DNA of 23,105 nt, from NCBI GenBank assembly GCA_041689775.1, contig JBDNFP010000183.1, positions 1-23,105 on the forward strand. The letters run 5' to 3'. The notes beneath the pieces were generated by a model. The model was given only the letters and a program-made list of their open reading frames with translations. It was not told the origin of the DNA and did not search any database. Origin of the DNA: JBDNFP01 sp041689775 (GTDB lineage Bacteria > Bacteroidota > Bacteroidia > Cytophagales > Spirosomataceae). Positions 1 to 8,030 of the stretch are shown here, piece by piece; the first letter of the stretch is position 1, and every line of letters begins with the position of its first letter. Made by a program: the position numbers and the translations under genes.

Positions 1-1
1 A

Positions 2-412
2 GTATTCGCTAATTTTGGCCAGAAGGCGCGTGAGCATACATTAATAGGTTTTGGTCGACCACTAAGGTATGTCTTTTACGCCCCTTTGTTAAAAATGTCT
101 AGTAGTGTGCACTCTGACCACACAAATTGTCAAAGAACCATTTACTTTTATATTCCGACCACACTCAACGAAACAGAAGCTGAAATGCTTTCTTGTGTCT
201 GGCCGTATATTCCGTTGTCAAACAGAATCTTGACCTACCAAGATCCTCGATTCTACCAGTTGTTGAACGAGAACCTCCTGTTTGACTATGGGCACCTCAA
301 TAAAAAGGGAAGTGAATTGTTAACGGGTATCATTATTCAACAATTACGGTTTAAAAATGCAATTCCATCCTCTACACCGGAACCTACTGGCTCACTTGCG
401 GCATCACCTTAA
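2..412 (+). CDS. SGNH-hydrolase-like protein, C-terminal part (5' end outside window)
   Basis: The reading frame is open from the left edge (codons from base 2) to a TAA at 410-412, so this is the last ~136 residues of a longer gene. A TTG at 86 could initiate, but the frame is uninterrupted before it, so I treat the gene as truncated by the window. Near the C-terminus is LLFDYGHLNKKGSELLT. The D-Y-G-H-L-N block matches the DxxH 'block V' of SGNH/GDSL-type hydrolases, which supplies the catalytic Asp and His; the following G-x-x-L-x-T also fits cell-surface SGNH-like proteins (DUF1574/DltD-type). The nucleophile Ser block would lie upstream and is not visible. A specific substrate cannot be given. 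The tail after the helix is Pro/Ser-rich and probably disordered. The 3' end overlaps the convergent MG2/plug gene by 29 bases, and no terminator is visible between them. Confidence 0.6.
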   Translation, partial: VFANFGQKAREHTLIGFGRPLRYVFYAPLLKMSSSVHSDHTNCQRTIYFYIPTTLNETEAEMLSCVWPYIPLSNRILTYQDPRFYQLLNENLLFDYGHLNKKGSELLTGIIIQQLRFKNAIPSSTPEPTGSLAASP

Positions 413-2846
413 AAGTAAACTCTCTGCTACCAGTCAGTCCGCTTGGTGTAATGCCCTGCACTACTACCCGATACGTACCGGTTTGGTCGGAAGTATAGAA
501 GTTGAGACTCTGTTTTCCCTGAGTATCGGTGGTAAGAGAAGGCGCCCAGTGGAGCAGATTACGGAAGTCTGGTAAGCGGCCCTGCTTACTATTAACACTA
601 TCGTAGCGAGGAGCGTAAAATTCCTTTTTAGACTGCATAAACTGGTACGATTGTACCAACGCCCGGGGGTTAAGCTCAAAGTCTCCCAGGTCGCCTTTAT
701 AGGTAGTATAGCTCACTATCCCGGAGAAAGATACATTGCCTAAATAGTAGAGGCTGTTGACCACTTCAAGTTTTTTTACTTTCAAAGGGTCGAAAGCGAT
801 GATTTTATCAGTATTAAATACTGGTATACCGTCCAACAAAATCATCGGATCATCGGTGAAGGTATTCGCGGTAGGGTTAACTTGATCTATTAAATAAAAG
901 TGAAATTTTCCCTGACGCTTTCTGACAAAGACTCCCGGCACGTACTCCCGCATTACTTCTTCCATCGTAGGGAAACGGGTATAAGCGTCCAGAAAATACT
1001 TGTTCGTGGGTCTGCCAAAGAATCCCAGACTGTCAACCCCAAGGGGGGTTGACCGCACCGATGCTCTGGCGATGAATGCGTTAAACGTTTGCATATTGAT
1101 ACTCCGGGTCAATAATTGCTCGGTATTCTGCTGACTTTGTGCTACTTCTATCCACCGCCGGGATGAGTATTTATCCGAGTAGGGGCTGAGCAGCTCGACC
1201 CGGTTAGTGGTGTCGCCTCTGGGGTTAGCTTGCACTATTATTTCACGGGTATCGTATAGTTTTTTAACCTCAAAACGCAGATTTCCTAAGGAATCACTTA
1301 TGGCGGAGAACAACTTGGGGTACTGATCGGGACTAGCCAGATAGGTACTAACGGAGCTCGTCGGCTTGCCGGTAACCACGCTGCGTACCTTCCCAAATAT
1401 CAAATGTCCACCGTATTCGGGTAGGTGCTTATAGGTTGTGGGAGCAGTAGCCTGGACATCCGCCCATGTGTAGTGGCTAAAACCATGGGTAAGCATCAGG
1501 TTATCGAGTGCTTCTATTACTTCCGGGCTGTTTGCTTCCAAGTAGTAAGAAGGCGACTCGATGGTTCCTTTCAGTTCGGAAGTAAGCCAAAGGTAGCTAT
1601 GGATACCCACTGGGTCGGGATGTGCAAGAGAGTCTTCCAAATAGACCGAAACGGATAGGTTCTTAAGCTCTGAGGTAGTTGAGGTAGTCAGGTCAAGCTG
1701 GACTTTGGACCGGGTAGCGTAAGATGGTTGACTTAATGTTTCGGATATAGTGAAGCGTCTGGTAGGGCGCTTAAAGTACAACCGCTCACAAACGGGCTGA
1801 CTGGCCTGATTAAAAACCGTAAAGTGGGTAATTCCTTCACCTAATGCACTTTTATTTAGCGTAAATGCCGCCTCTCCGTTGCTAGTGATTTTTCCTTCTG
1901 AATGCACAATACCTAATCTGGTATGAGCTAATAAAAATACGTCCGTAATTTGGTCGCTGGGTAAGCGAATCGCCACTTTAACTTGTATCAGCTGATCGTT
2001 CGAATCTTGAACCTGCATTACGTACCCATGCGTACGGATGTCGGGCAATGGGTACGTAAACGAAGCGCCCTTTTTATCCCTTATGACAGCGCGGTACATT
2101 TGGCCGACCGTTGGGGTAAAAGAAAATCGTCCGATTCCGAAACGTAGAGGTTGAAAGCGGATGAGGGTATCGTTTTCCTGATTGATAATGGCACCATCGA
2201 AATCGATACCCTTCCCAGTTTGGTCAATGGCTCGAAACGCTATCCGACTAGGGAGTCCTTCTATCAAATTTCCTCCTTCCGGAAAAAACTGAACATCATA
2301 ACTGGGTTGTAATGGGCTAACTACCGAAGTACTCGTAGACTGTTCAAAGGGGTTAAGGACGATAATGGCGGTCTCGAAGTAAAAATCCGGACTAAAATTT
2401 TTCATCCAGTTGGTATAACCTCTAACGGTGTACGTACCGTTGGTCAGCGAAGTGGGGATCTGGATAGAACCTTCTCCCTTGCCATTAGCCAGGGAGATTT
2501 TAGTTTGGATCACAGGGTTTAATTCTTGGTCCAGTACTTCTATATAAGCTACTTTACTGACATCCAGCGCCCGGTGTTCATGGCCATCTACGTAGTAGGC
2601 TTTTAGCCATATAGTTTCACCCACCAGGTACAACGGGCGGTCGAGGTGCAAGAATAGCTTTTCTTGGAGAGTACGGTTATCGTAAGCCGTTAATCGTTGC
2701 TTAACCGTTACTTCTACCGTGTTTTGGGCGTTTCCTGCCAATGGGAACAGGAGGGCTAGTGTCCAACCTATTATTCGAAATCTAGATCGTCCTGACTTCT
2801 TCATCATACTCGTAAGTATACCCGGATAATTCTTTTTAGTCTTCAT
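384..2846 (-). CDS. Secreted MG2 (macroglobulin-like) protein with C-terminal TonB-plug-like region
   Basis: About 820 residues from the chosen ATG at 2846. The frame stays open to 2933, but that would overlap the upstream DUF4249 gene by 77 bases, whereas 2846 leaves a 10-base gap. ATGs at 2807 and 2804 (MMKKSGRS...) would give a shorter, more standard signal peptide and are real alternatives. The hydrophobic segment IIGWTLALLFPLAGNA is the signal sequence. Residues ~62-162 (EKLFLHLDRPLYLVGETIW..., then NGTYTVRGYTNWM) are a clear MG2/alpha-2-macroglobulin-type domain. Residues ~628-720 include DDPMILLDGIPVFNTDKI followed by DPLKVKKLEVV, which resembles a TonB-receptor plug, but no beta-barrel follows. 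The tail (NLLHWAPSLTTDTQGKQSLNF...) is another macroglobulin-like strand domain. No thioester motif GCxEQ is present and the protein is about half the size of a true macroglobulin. It is the last gene of a four-gene operon. The family is recognised but its function is unknown. Confidence 0.82.
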   Translation of the reverse strand: MKTKKNYPGILTSMMKKSGRSRFRIIGWTLALLFPLAGNAQNTVEVTVKQRLTAYDNRTLQEKLFLHLDRPLYLVGETIWLKAYYVDGHEHRALDVSKVAYIEVLDQELNPVIQTKISLANGKGEGSIQIPTSLTNGTYTVRGYTNWMKNFSPDFYFETAIIVLNPFEQSTSTSVVSPLQPSYDVQFFPEGGNLIEGLPSRIAFRAIDQTGKGIDFDGAIINQENDTLIRFQPLRFGIGRFSFTPTVGQMYRAVIRDKKGASFTYPLPDIRTHGYVMQVQDSNDQLIQVKVAIRLPSDQITDVFLLAHTRLGIVHSEGKITSNGEAAFTLNKSALGEGITHFTVFNQASQPVCERLYFKRPTRRFTISETLSQPSYATRSKVQLDLTTSTTSELKNLSVSVYLEDSLAHPDPVGIHSYLWLTSELKGTIESPSYYLEANSPEVIEALDNLMLTHGFSHYTWADVQATAPTTYKHLPEYGGHLIFGKVRSVVTGKPTSSVSTYLASPDQYPKLFSAISDSLGNLRFEVKKLYDTREIIVQANPRGDTTNRVELLSPYSDKYSSRRWIEVAQSQQNTEQLLTRSINMQTFNAFIARASVRSTPLGVDSLGFFGRPTNKYFLDAYTRFPTMEEVMREYVPGVFVRKRQGKFHFYLIDQVNPTANTFTDDPMILLDGIPVFNTDKIIAFDPLKVKKLEVVNSLYYLGNVSFSGIVSYTTYKGDLGDFELNPRALVQSYQFMQSKKEFYAPRYDSVNSKQGRLPDFRNLLHWAPSLTTDTQGKQSLNFYTSDQTGTYRVVVQGITPSGLTGSREFTFKVMPQVSQ

Positions 2847-2856
2847 AAGCTTTGAT

Positions 2857-3996
2857 TTACTGCCAGAAGGGCGGACGTTTATTAACTCCCCCTTGCAAGC
2901 GGCAGTCGGCACAATTGGTGGTTCCCATGACATAATCTGGTATTGCCGATCCCTCGGGATAGTATTCTTCTACGATCAAATCGATCGATTCTAGTACTTC
3001 GCGAGCGGTGAGGGTGTCAGTTGTTTCGCAGGGAACCCTACTGCCTAGTCGCTCGGTAACAAATATTCTTTGTTCCCGCTGATAGGAGGCACTGAAATAA
3101 CCGAAGACCAACTGACTCGGGTCATTGATACAGGTAATATTACCCGTTACCTGAGAAGGCTGCGGGTCAAAAAGACCACCGGTACCTTCGGTAGTTTTGG
3201 AAAGGGTAGTCCAGTACTCATATTCTTCCTGAGTCAAACCAAACTGCTTTACCAGGATACTGTACTTTACCCGAAGTTTTCCAGATATAGCAGGTATCGA
3301 CGTTACTTGCTGATCTTGGATAATATCCTTGGTCAGCTTGACGGAGGAGCCGAGCACGATTTTAGATGGTTTGGCATTTGCCCAGCAGGTACTAATATCT
3401 TCTCTGCGAAGTTCGATGGCCTTGTTAACTACCTCAAAGCCGGAATATAGTGCGGAGTAGTACTGCCAGGTTTCGTCGAAGCTCCATCGGTAAAAACGGG
3501 TAGCGGCGTTAGGGTCATGGGTATTAACAAATACCTCAACGCCACTTTCGGAAGGGTTTATTTTATACGTTACACTGTCGATTGGGGGCGTTTTTACGAT
3601 AGGAACGTAGGCTGAAAGATACTCCTTACCGTCGGTTGTTTTGACCCGGACCCGGTACTTCTCGCTGTCTTTATAAGCTTTGGGCGTTAGAGTATACATA
3701 CCATTAGGAGTTTCGGCAAAAGTAAAATTACTTCCCCGGTCGCCTTCAACCGTCACCTTGGCGCGAAGTTCGGCTTTGGGTGCGGTTTTATCCGATACGT
3801 TTTGGGTGCGGCTTAGCTTGATCTGACTACCCTCCGTTGAGTTGGCATTCAAAAAGCCATCCACTACCAGATAACGTTTAGCTGATACTATTTCGGGGGG
3901 AGAAAAAGGCTCAACGCAGCGTATTAACGATAAAAGTATCAAAATAGAGCCTACTATATAGACTACTGTTCGACTATTTTTCACGGATTTTGCCAT
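2857..3996 (-). CDS. DUF4249 domain-containing lipoprotein
   Basis: 379 residues. The N-terminus has a hydrophobic stretch (VVYIVGSILILLSLIRC) ending in Cys27, which I read as a lipobox; Arg at -1 is atypical but the position suits a lipoprotein. The body begins with KRYLVVDGFL and IKLSRTQNV and ends with a Cys-rich closing motif (NCADCRLQGG...PPFW). These are features I associate with the DUF4249 family of Bacteroidota, usually found next to a TonB-dependent receptor. By analogy with SusD-like partners it may be a surface-exposed lipoprotein that caps or helps the receptor; this is inference, since no DUF4249 function is established to my knowledge. The ATG at 3996 lies two bases after the stop of the receptor gene, so translation is probably coupled. 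No clear Shine-Dalgarno is seen, as is usual in this phylum. Confidence 0.87.
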   Translation of the reverse strand: MAKSVKNSRTVVYIVGSILILLSLIRCVEPFSPPEIVSAKRYLVVDGFLNANSTEGSQIKLSRTQNVSDKTAPKAELRAKVTVEGDRGSNFTFAETPNGMYTLTPKAYKDSEKYRVRVKTTDGKEYLSAYVPIVKTPPIDSVTYKINPSESGVEVFVNTHDPNAATRFYRWSFDETWQYYSALYSGFEVVNKAIELRREDISTCWANAKPSKIVLGSSVKLTKDIIQDQQVTSIPAISGKLRVKYSILVKQFGLTQEEYEYWTTLSKTTEGTGGLFDPQPSQVTGNITCINDPSQLVFGYFSASYQREQRIFVTERLGSRVPCETTDTLTAREVLESIDLIVEEYYPEGSAIPDYVMGTTNCADCRLQGGVNKRPPFWQ

Positions 3997-3998
3997 GA

Positions 3999-6755
3999 TT
4001 AAAATCTGAAATTATAAGTAATGGTTGGGATGGGTTGCCCAAAAATGGACAGTTTGTAGCCACTGACGACCCCATTGTTGGTCTGGAAGTACACCGAGGA
4101 CGGGTTCTTGCGCCCCAGCAGGTTATACACCGCGAACGTCCAGGAGCTATGGGCCAGTTTTCTGACCTTGTGATTGCCTTCGACGTTCACTGAGGCATCT
4201 ACCCGGTAAATGTCCGGAATCCGGTATTGATTTCGGGAAGCATAGTATACTCGTTGGGCTCCGTCGATGACGTACTTCCCGATGGGTGGCGTGTATGGCC
4301 GGCCGGTGCTGTACGTAAAATTGAGTGACAGACTCACCCGGTGGCTGAACCGATAATTCGTTACCGCCGTAAAATCATGAGGTTTATCATAGTTGCTCGG
4401 GTAATAGTCGCCATTGTTGGGAGCGTCGGGGGAGGTGCGGTCAGTAGCCCGGAGTAGCGAGCGCGAGTAGGTATAACCCAACCAACCGTTAAGTTTACCT
4501 GACATCTTTTTGAGCATTAATTCAATTCCATAGGCTTTTCCCTGCGTATTGATAACGGCCGTCTCGATCCGGCGATTCATGATGAGCGAATCACCGCCCT
4601 TGTAGTCAAGGAAGTTTTTGATGTTCTTATAGTAGCCCTCTACCGAAAACTCTATCTGATTTCCGCGTAGATTTCGGTAGATTCCGATTGCAATCTGATC
4701 ACCCAGCTGCGGCTTGATGTAAGAGTCACTCAGCTTCCAGATGTCGGTTGGCGAAGCTACCATAGTGTTAGACAGTAGGTGGATGTACTGCCGCAATGTA
4801 TTGTAGCTTGCCTTTACCGATAAATCTCCGGATATCATGTAGCGGGCCGAAAGTCGGTATTCTGGACCACCGTAATTTTTGATTGGCTCCCCGGCGCCGT
4901 AGCTTTCGGTGCCGAGGGTATATATTCGTTCGATCGGGAAGCCGGGTACGTACGTGTTGACGGTTTTGGGCCCCAGGTAGTTGAAAAATGAGAAGCGTAA
5001 CCCAGCGGTAAGCAGAAGCTTGCGGTTTACTTCAAATCGGTCTTCCAGATAGATGGCGCTTTCGAGTGCCTGTTCGGGTTCTAGGGTCTCGGGTACAATC
5101 AGTGACTCCGTACTACGAGGTTGAAAAGACCCCGGCGAAAGCTTATAGCGGATAGTACTCGCCCCAAAGTCAAGACTATGCTTGTCATTCAGGAGGTAGT
5201 TAAACTCTGCCTTGACGCTCGATTGGTTAATCCCGAAATTGAGATCGAAGGAATTGAGCGGAACGCGTTCGCTGGCAATGGCATACTGGTAGGTACTCTG
5301 GGCTGCAACAAAGGTACCATACAGTTTAGCATTGAAGGTATGCTTCCATTTGAGGGAGACAAACTGATTCTTATAGCCATAGAGGGTATCGCCGAGTAGT
5401 CGAAAACGATCATTGCTTACGTAGCCCGTCAGGTACACGCTGTTTTTTTCGTTTACCTCGTGGCTAATGTGGGCATTTACATCGTAGAAGGAAGCGGTAC
5501 TTTGGTTGAATGACGCGTTTTCAAGCCGCTTTAATAGCCAATTGGAGTAGGTGGAGCGTCCTCCGATTAAAAATGACGACTTGTCTTTAATAATTGGCCC
5601 TTCGAGGGTCAGTCGGCCGGTAATAAGGCCGATGCCACCGGAGCCCACAAACTTTTTCTTGTTGCCATCCCGGCTGTTGATATCCAATACTGACGATAGC
5701 CTGCCACCGAAGCGCGAGGGAATCGTACTCTTATATAATTCCACGTCTTTGAGCATATCAGGATTGAAAGCGGAGAAGAAGCCAAAAAGGTGCGATGGAT
5801 TGTAGACGGTTGCGTCATTGAAAAGAATCAGATTTTGATCCGTTGATCCACCCCGTACGTTTAACCCAACACTATTTTCACCCACTGACTTAATACCGGG
5901 TAATGTCAGTATCGTCCGGAGTAAGTCAGATTCTCCCATGACGGTGGGTACTTGTTTCATCGTTTTTATGGAAAGCTTAATTTGTCCCATCTGTGAGCTT
6001 GACACGTTGGCATCTACTCCCGCTTTCACGTAAACTTCTTTCAGGGCTGTAACGCTTTCTATCTGCTCGATGTCCAGCTTGCCGTCGGAGTACAGCATCA
6101 CTTGGCGGTAGGTTTCGCGCATACCCACACTCTTAACCCGGATACGCTGACTGCCTCTCGGAATGGTAAGCGAATAGTAGCCAAATACGTCGGTCGTGAT
6201 GCCTATCTGTGGTGAATCGATATAGACCGCTGCTCCAATAACTGGCTCACCGGTAACGGCGTTGCGTATATACCCGGTAATGGTAGAGTTGCCGGGGGTA
6301 ATCCTGACCTTTCGGGGTCCGATATCGTATACTTTGTTTTCGGCAGTGGACAGTATTTTATCCTGTTCATTGGTTTCCGGTGCCTCGTACTCCACAATCT
6401 CCCGGATAGAGGTGCTGCTGGGTAACTCGGTGATGATAGCCTTTCCTTTGGTTACATAGATCCGCTTCTTGCTATCGACGGCATAGGTATACTCGGTGTC
6501 TTTGAATACCTGGCCAAGCAGGGTGCGAATAGGTAGCTGGTTGGCTTGGAGCGAAATCAACAGGCTATCCAGGGCCTGAGCGTCATAGTAGAAGTAATAG
6601 TCGGTTTTGGATTCAATAATTTTTACAAATTCATTGAACCGAATATCATGGAATTGCCCGCTGATGGTAGTTTCGGGTATGGCTTGCCCAACCACTATAT
6701 GTGTATTGAATGTCCAGAAGGCGCAGAGGAAAAGTAGACGATAGGCTGCTTTCAT
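3999..6755 (-). CDS. TonB-dependent outer-membrane receptor with N-terminal STN domain
   Basis: 918 residues. Signal peptide at ~1-24 (ending VVGQ). Residues ~36-105 form an STN (secretin/TonB short N-terminal) domain, seen as FNEFVKIIESKTDYYFYYDA and LLGQVFKDTEYTYAV. A linker leads to a carboxypeptidase-regulatory-like domain at ~158-232 (TGYIRNAVTGEPVIGAAVYI). The plug at ~255-362 has LLRTILTLPGIKSVGE, LNVRGGSTDQNLILFND and PSRFGGRLSSVLDI. The remainder is a barrel ending in NYNFRF, with the terminal Phe typical of outer-membrane barrels. It should import a large nutrient or siderophore across the outer membrane using TonB energy. STN domains often signal to an anti-sigma factor, but no FecR or ECF sigma gene is in this window. 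The start overlaps the stop of the upstream gene by ATGA, so the two are coupled. The partner is DUF4249, not SusD, so this is not a canonical Sus system. The ligand is unknown. Confidence 0.9.
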   Translation of the reverse strand: MKAAYRLLFLCAFWTFNTHIVVGQAIPETTISGQFHDIRFNEFVKIIESKTDYYFYYDAQALDSLLISLQANQLPIRTLLGQVFKDTEYTYAVDSKKRIYVTKGKAIITELPSSTSIREIVEYEAPETNEQDKILSTAENKVYDIGPRKVRITPGNSTITGYIRNAVTGEPVIGAAVYIDSPQIGITTDVFGYYSLTIPRGSQRIRVKSVGMRETYRQVMLYSDGKLDIEQIESVTALKEVYVKAGVDANVSSSQMGQIKLSIKTMKQVPTVMGESDLLRTILTLPGIKSVGENSVGLNVRGGSTDQNLILFNDATVYNPSHLFGFFSAFNPDMLKDVELYKSTIPSRFGGRLSSVLDINSRDGNKKKFVGSGGIGLITGRLTLEGPIIKDKSSFLIGGRSTYSNWLLKRLENASFNQSTASFYDVNAHISHEVNEKNSVYLTGYVSNDRFRLLGDTLYGYKNQFVSLKWKHTFNAKLYGTFVAAQSTYQYAIASERVPLNSFDLNFGINQSSVKAEFNYLLNDKHSLDFGASTIRYKLSPGSFQPRSTESLIVPETLEPEQALESAIYLEDRFEVNRKLLLTAGLRFSFFNYLGPKTVNTYVPGFPIERIYTLGTESYGAGEPIKNYGGPEYRLSARYMISGDLSVKASYNTLRQYIHLLSNTMVASPTDIWKLSDSYIKPQLGDQIAIGIYRNLRGNQIEFSVEGYYKNIKNFLDYKGGDSLIMNRRIETAVINTQGKAYGIELMLKKMSGKLNGWLGYTYSRSLLRATDRTSPDAPNNGDYYPSNYDKPHDFTAVTNYRFSHRVSLSLNFTYSTGRPYTPPIGKYVIDGAQRVYYASRNQYRIPDIYRVDASVNVEGNHKVRKLAHSSWTFAVYNLLGRKNPSSVYFQTNNGVVSGYKLSIFGQPIPTITYNFRF

Positions 6756-7519
6756 GGTTTGGATAGTTGATCGTAGCGATAGGCCAAGGCCAGAATAGCC
6801 CCTTCCTTATTTTTTCTAAACTTGATTTTCTGTTCTCTGAGGTACTTGTTAAGTGGCCGCTTTTGGTCGGCCATAAGTGCTAATACTGATTTCCTTGTAG
6901 CAACCGGATGGTACTCTCCCCGGGCATAGAGATAAAACACTTCTTTGTAGGGAAAACCAATAATCACTTTGGTGTCAGAAATAGTTTGCTGCCTGACTTT
7001 GACTCGGCGGGTAATCACGCTGGATGTGCCATCGTAGATCAGGTCATAAAAGCCGGTCCGCATTCCAATACCTGCTCTCTGCCCGGCTTCAAGCCGGATG
7101 AAGGTATGCCCGGTCGATTTACCTTCGGATAAATAAAAATGGCTTACTTTTTCGCCCTGCAGACTGACCTTGCCAAAACTCTTGGTATACTTCACCACGA
7201 GCTGATCTTTGACGATGTCGTACAGGAGTGGCACAGAATCAAATAACTGACCGTCGTAGAAAACTGAGCCGGTGACCCATTCGCGGGAAAGATAAAACGG
7301 GTGCTCCTCCGATTGACTATCGTAGATATGGTACTGTTGCCCGTTGTAGAGGTTCTGAGATTCTAGGGTTGTGGAGTCATACAGTATCAAGGCGTATGCA
7401 CTACCCGGAGAGGATAGGTCCCGAGTGAAGGCTTCCGGAGTGGATGTTACTATACCCTGCCCAAAAATGGGCGCTATGAGATTCAGGAAAAGGTAACAGC
7501 AAAGTAAAGCTATTTTCAT
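6752..7519 (-). CDS. Secreted protein of unknown function, first gene of the receptor operon
   Basis: 255 residues with a plain Sec signal peptide (MKIALLCCYLFLNLIAPIFG, cleavage near FGQG). The mature part is beta-rich with many Tyr residues (NLYNGQQYHIYDS, HPFYLSREWVTGSVFYDGQLFDSVPLLYDI) and a basic C-terminus (LREQKIKFRKNKEGAILAL). I do not recognise a named domain. There is no lipobox Cys after the signal peptide and no T9SS C-terminal signal, so a periplasmic location or peripheral attachment to the outer membrane is the simplest guess. The stop overlaps the receptor start by four bases (ATGA), which ties its expression to the receptor. The first ATG, at 7519, is preferred because the signal peptide begins there. 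About 390 bases of unassigned DNA lie upstream and should hold the operon promoter, but I found no good match to the consensus there. Confidence 0.8.
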   Translation of the reverse strand: MKIALLCCYLFLNLIAPIFGQGIVTSTPEAFTRDLSSPGSAYALILYDSTTLESQNLYNGQQYHIYDSQSEEHPFYLSREWVTGSVFYDGQLFDSVPLLYDIVKDQLVVKYTKSFGKVSLQGEKVSHFYLSEGKSTGHTFIRLEAGQRAGIGMRTGFYDLIYDGTSSVITRRVKVRQQTISDTKVIIGFPYKEVFYLYARGEYHPVATRKSVLALMADQKRPLNKYLREQKIKFRKNKEGAILALAYRYDQLSKP

Positions 7520-7904
7520 GCAGGATGAAGAAGAAATGAGGTAAGGGTAACGGAAAATAAAGGTGTAAAACTACGCTAACTTATTCTTTATTTAGTACTT
7601 CAATATGTGTGTAATTGCGGCATTTAGACGAATAAATAAATCTTTTTCTAGGATAGAGAAACTAATGTATCCGAAACATCAGATAACGATTCCTTGAATA
7701 CCTTGGTCTGTACGCATTGTCGTGCGTAGCCAAACCACAAAGCGCTTTCTAGGTTAATTTACCTACTGGTTCTAAAAAAGAATGGGAAAGTAGTTTTTAG
7801 ACTACCTAATGATGGATAAGAAAGAACAAGAATTGCCCGGAATAAAATGAGCTGACTACAGAAGGAGCGGGGATGCTCCGGGGGGCGAAAAAGTAGCAAA
7901 AAGA
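7520..7904. other. Unassigned intergenic region upstream of the receptor operon
   Basis: 385 bases with no convincing ORF. Visible structure is limited to two short inverted repeats: TACGCA (7711-7716) with TGCGTA (7723-7728), and GGAGC (7864-7868) with GCTCC (7875-7879) around a G-rich loop, neither followed by a T-run. A weak promoter-like element on the minus strand, TAGTTTTA (7566-7573), differs from TAnnTTTG at the last base and has no TTG at the expected distance. The promoter of the 7519-384 operon should be here but cannot be fixed from sequence. Confidence 0.5.
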
Positions 7905-7934
7905 AAAAGCCTTACTCAGTTGAGTAAGGCTTTT
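7905..7934 (-). terminator. Rho-independent terminator after tRNA-Gln
   Basis: A perfect 10-bp inverted repeat, GCCTTACTCA / TGAGTAAGGC (7909-7918 and 7921-7930), is flanked by AAAA and TTTT runs. Read on the minus strand it follows the 3' end of the tRNA by about 11 bases and runs into a T-rich tract. The A-run on the other side means it could also stop + strand transcription. Confidence 0.85.
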
Positions 7935-7944
7935 GAATACTATG

Positions 7945-8015
7945 TTGGCTGGCAAGGATTCGAACCCTGACTAAGAGAACCAAAATCTCCTGTGCTACCT
8001 TTACACCACCTGCCA
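7945..8015 (-). tRNA. tRNA-Gln (anticodon UUG)
   Basis: The reverse strand folds into a 71-nt cloverleaf. The acceptor 5' strand is TGGCAGG and the 3' strand CCAGCCA with discriminator A; the D stem is GTGT/GCAC; the anticodon stem GGAGA/TCTCT encloses loop TTTTGGT, giving anticodon TTG (CAA codon, Gln); the variable loop is TAGT; the T stem CAGGG/CCTTG encloses TTCGAAT. CCA is not encoded after the discriminator. One oddity: acceptor pair 5-68 is A-A (bases 8011 and 7950) while the other six pairs are sound. It lies 63 bases downstream of fabD on the same strand, with its own promoter at 8031-8061 and a terminator after it. Confidence 0.93.
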
Positions 8016-8030
8016 TTCTTAATAGTGGTG

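Noticed and set aside
2847..2933. 29-residue N-terminal extension of the MG2/plug protein
   Set aside because: It lies inside the DUF4249 coding end, and the extra residues are not a signal peptide.
3999..7519. SusC/SusD-type polysaccharide utilisation locus
   Set aside because: No SusD homologue and no carbohydrate-active enzyme; the lipoprotein is DUF4249 and the receptor lacks the usual SusC layout, having an STN domain and shorter barrel.
7809..7854. Tiny 13-codon frame in the intergenic region upstream of the receptor operon
   Set aside because: Too short to support, with no ribosome-binding site or promoter nearby.
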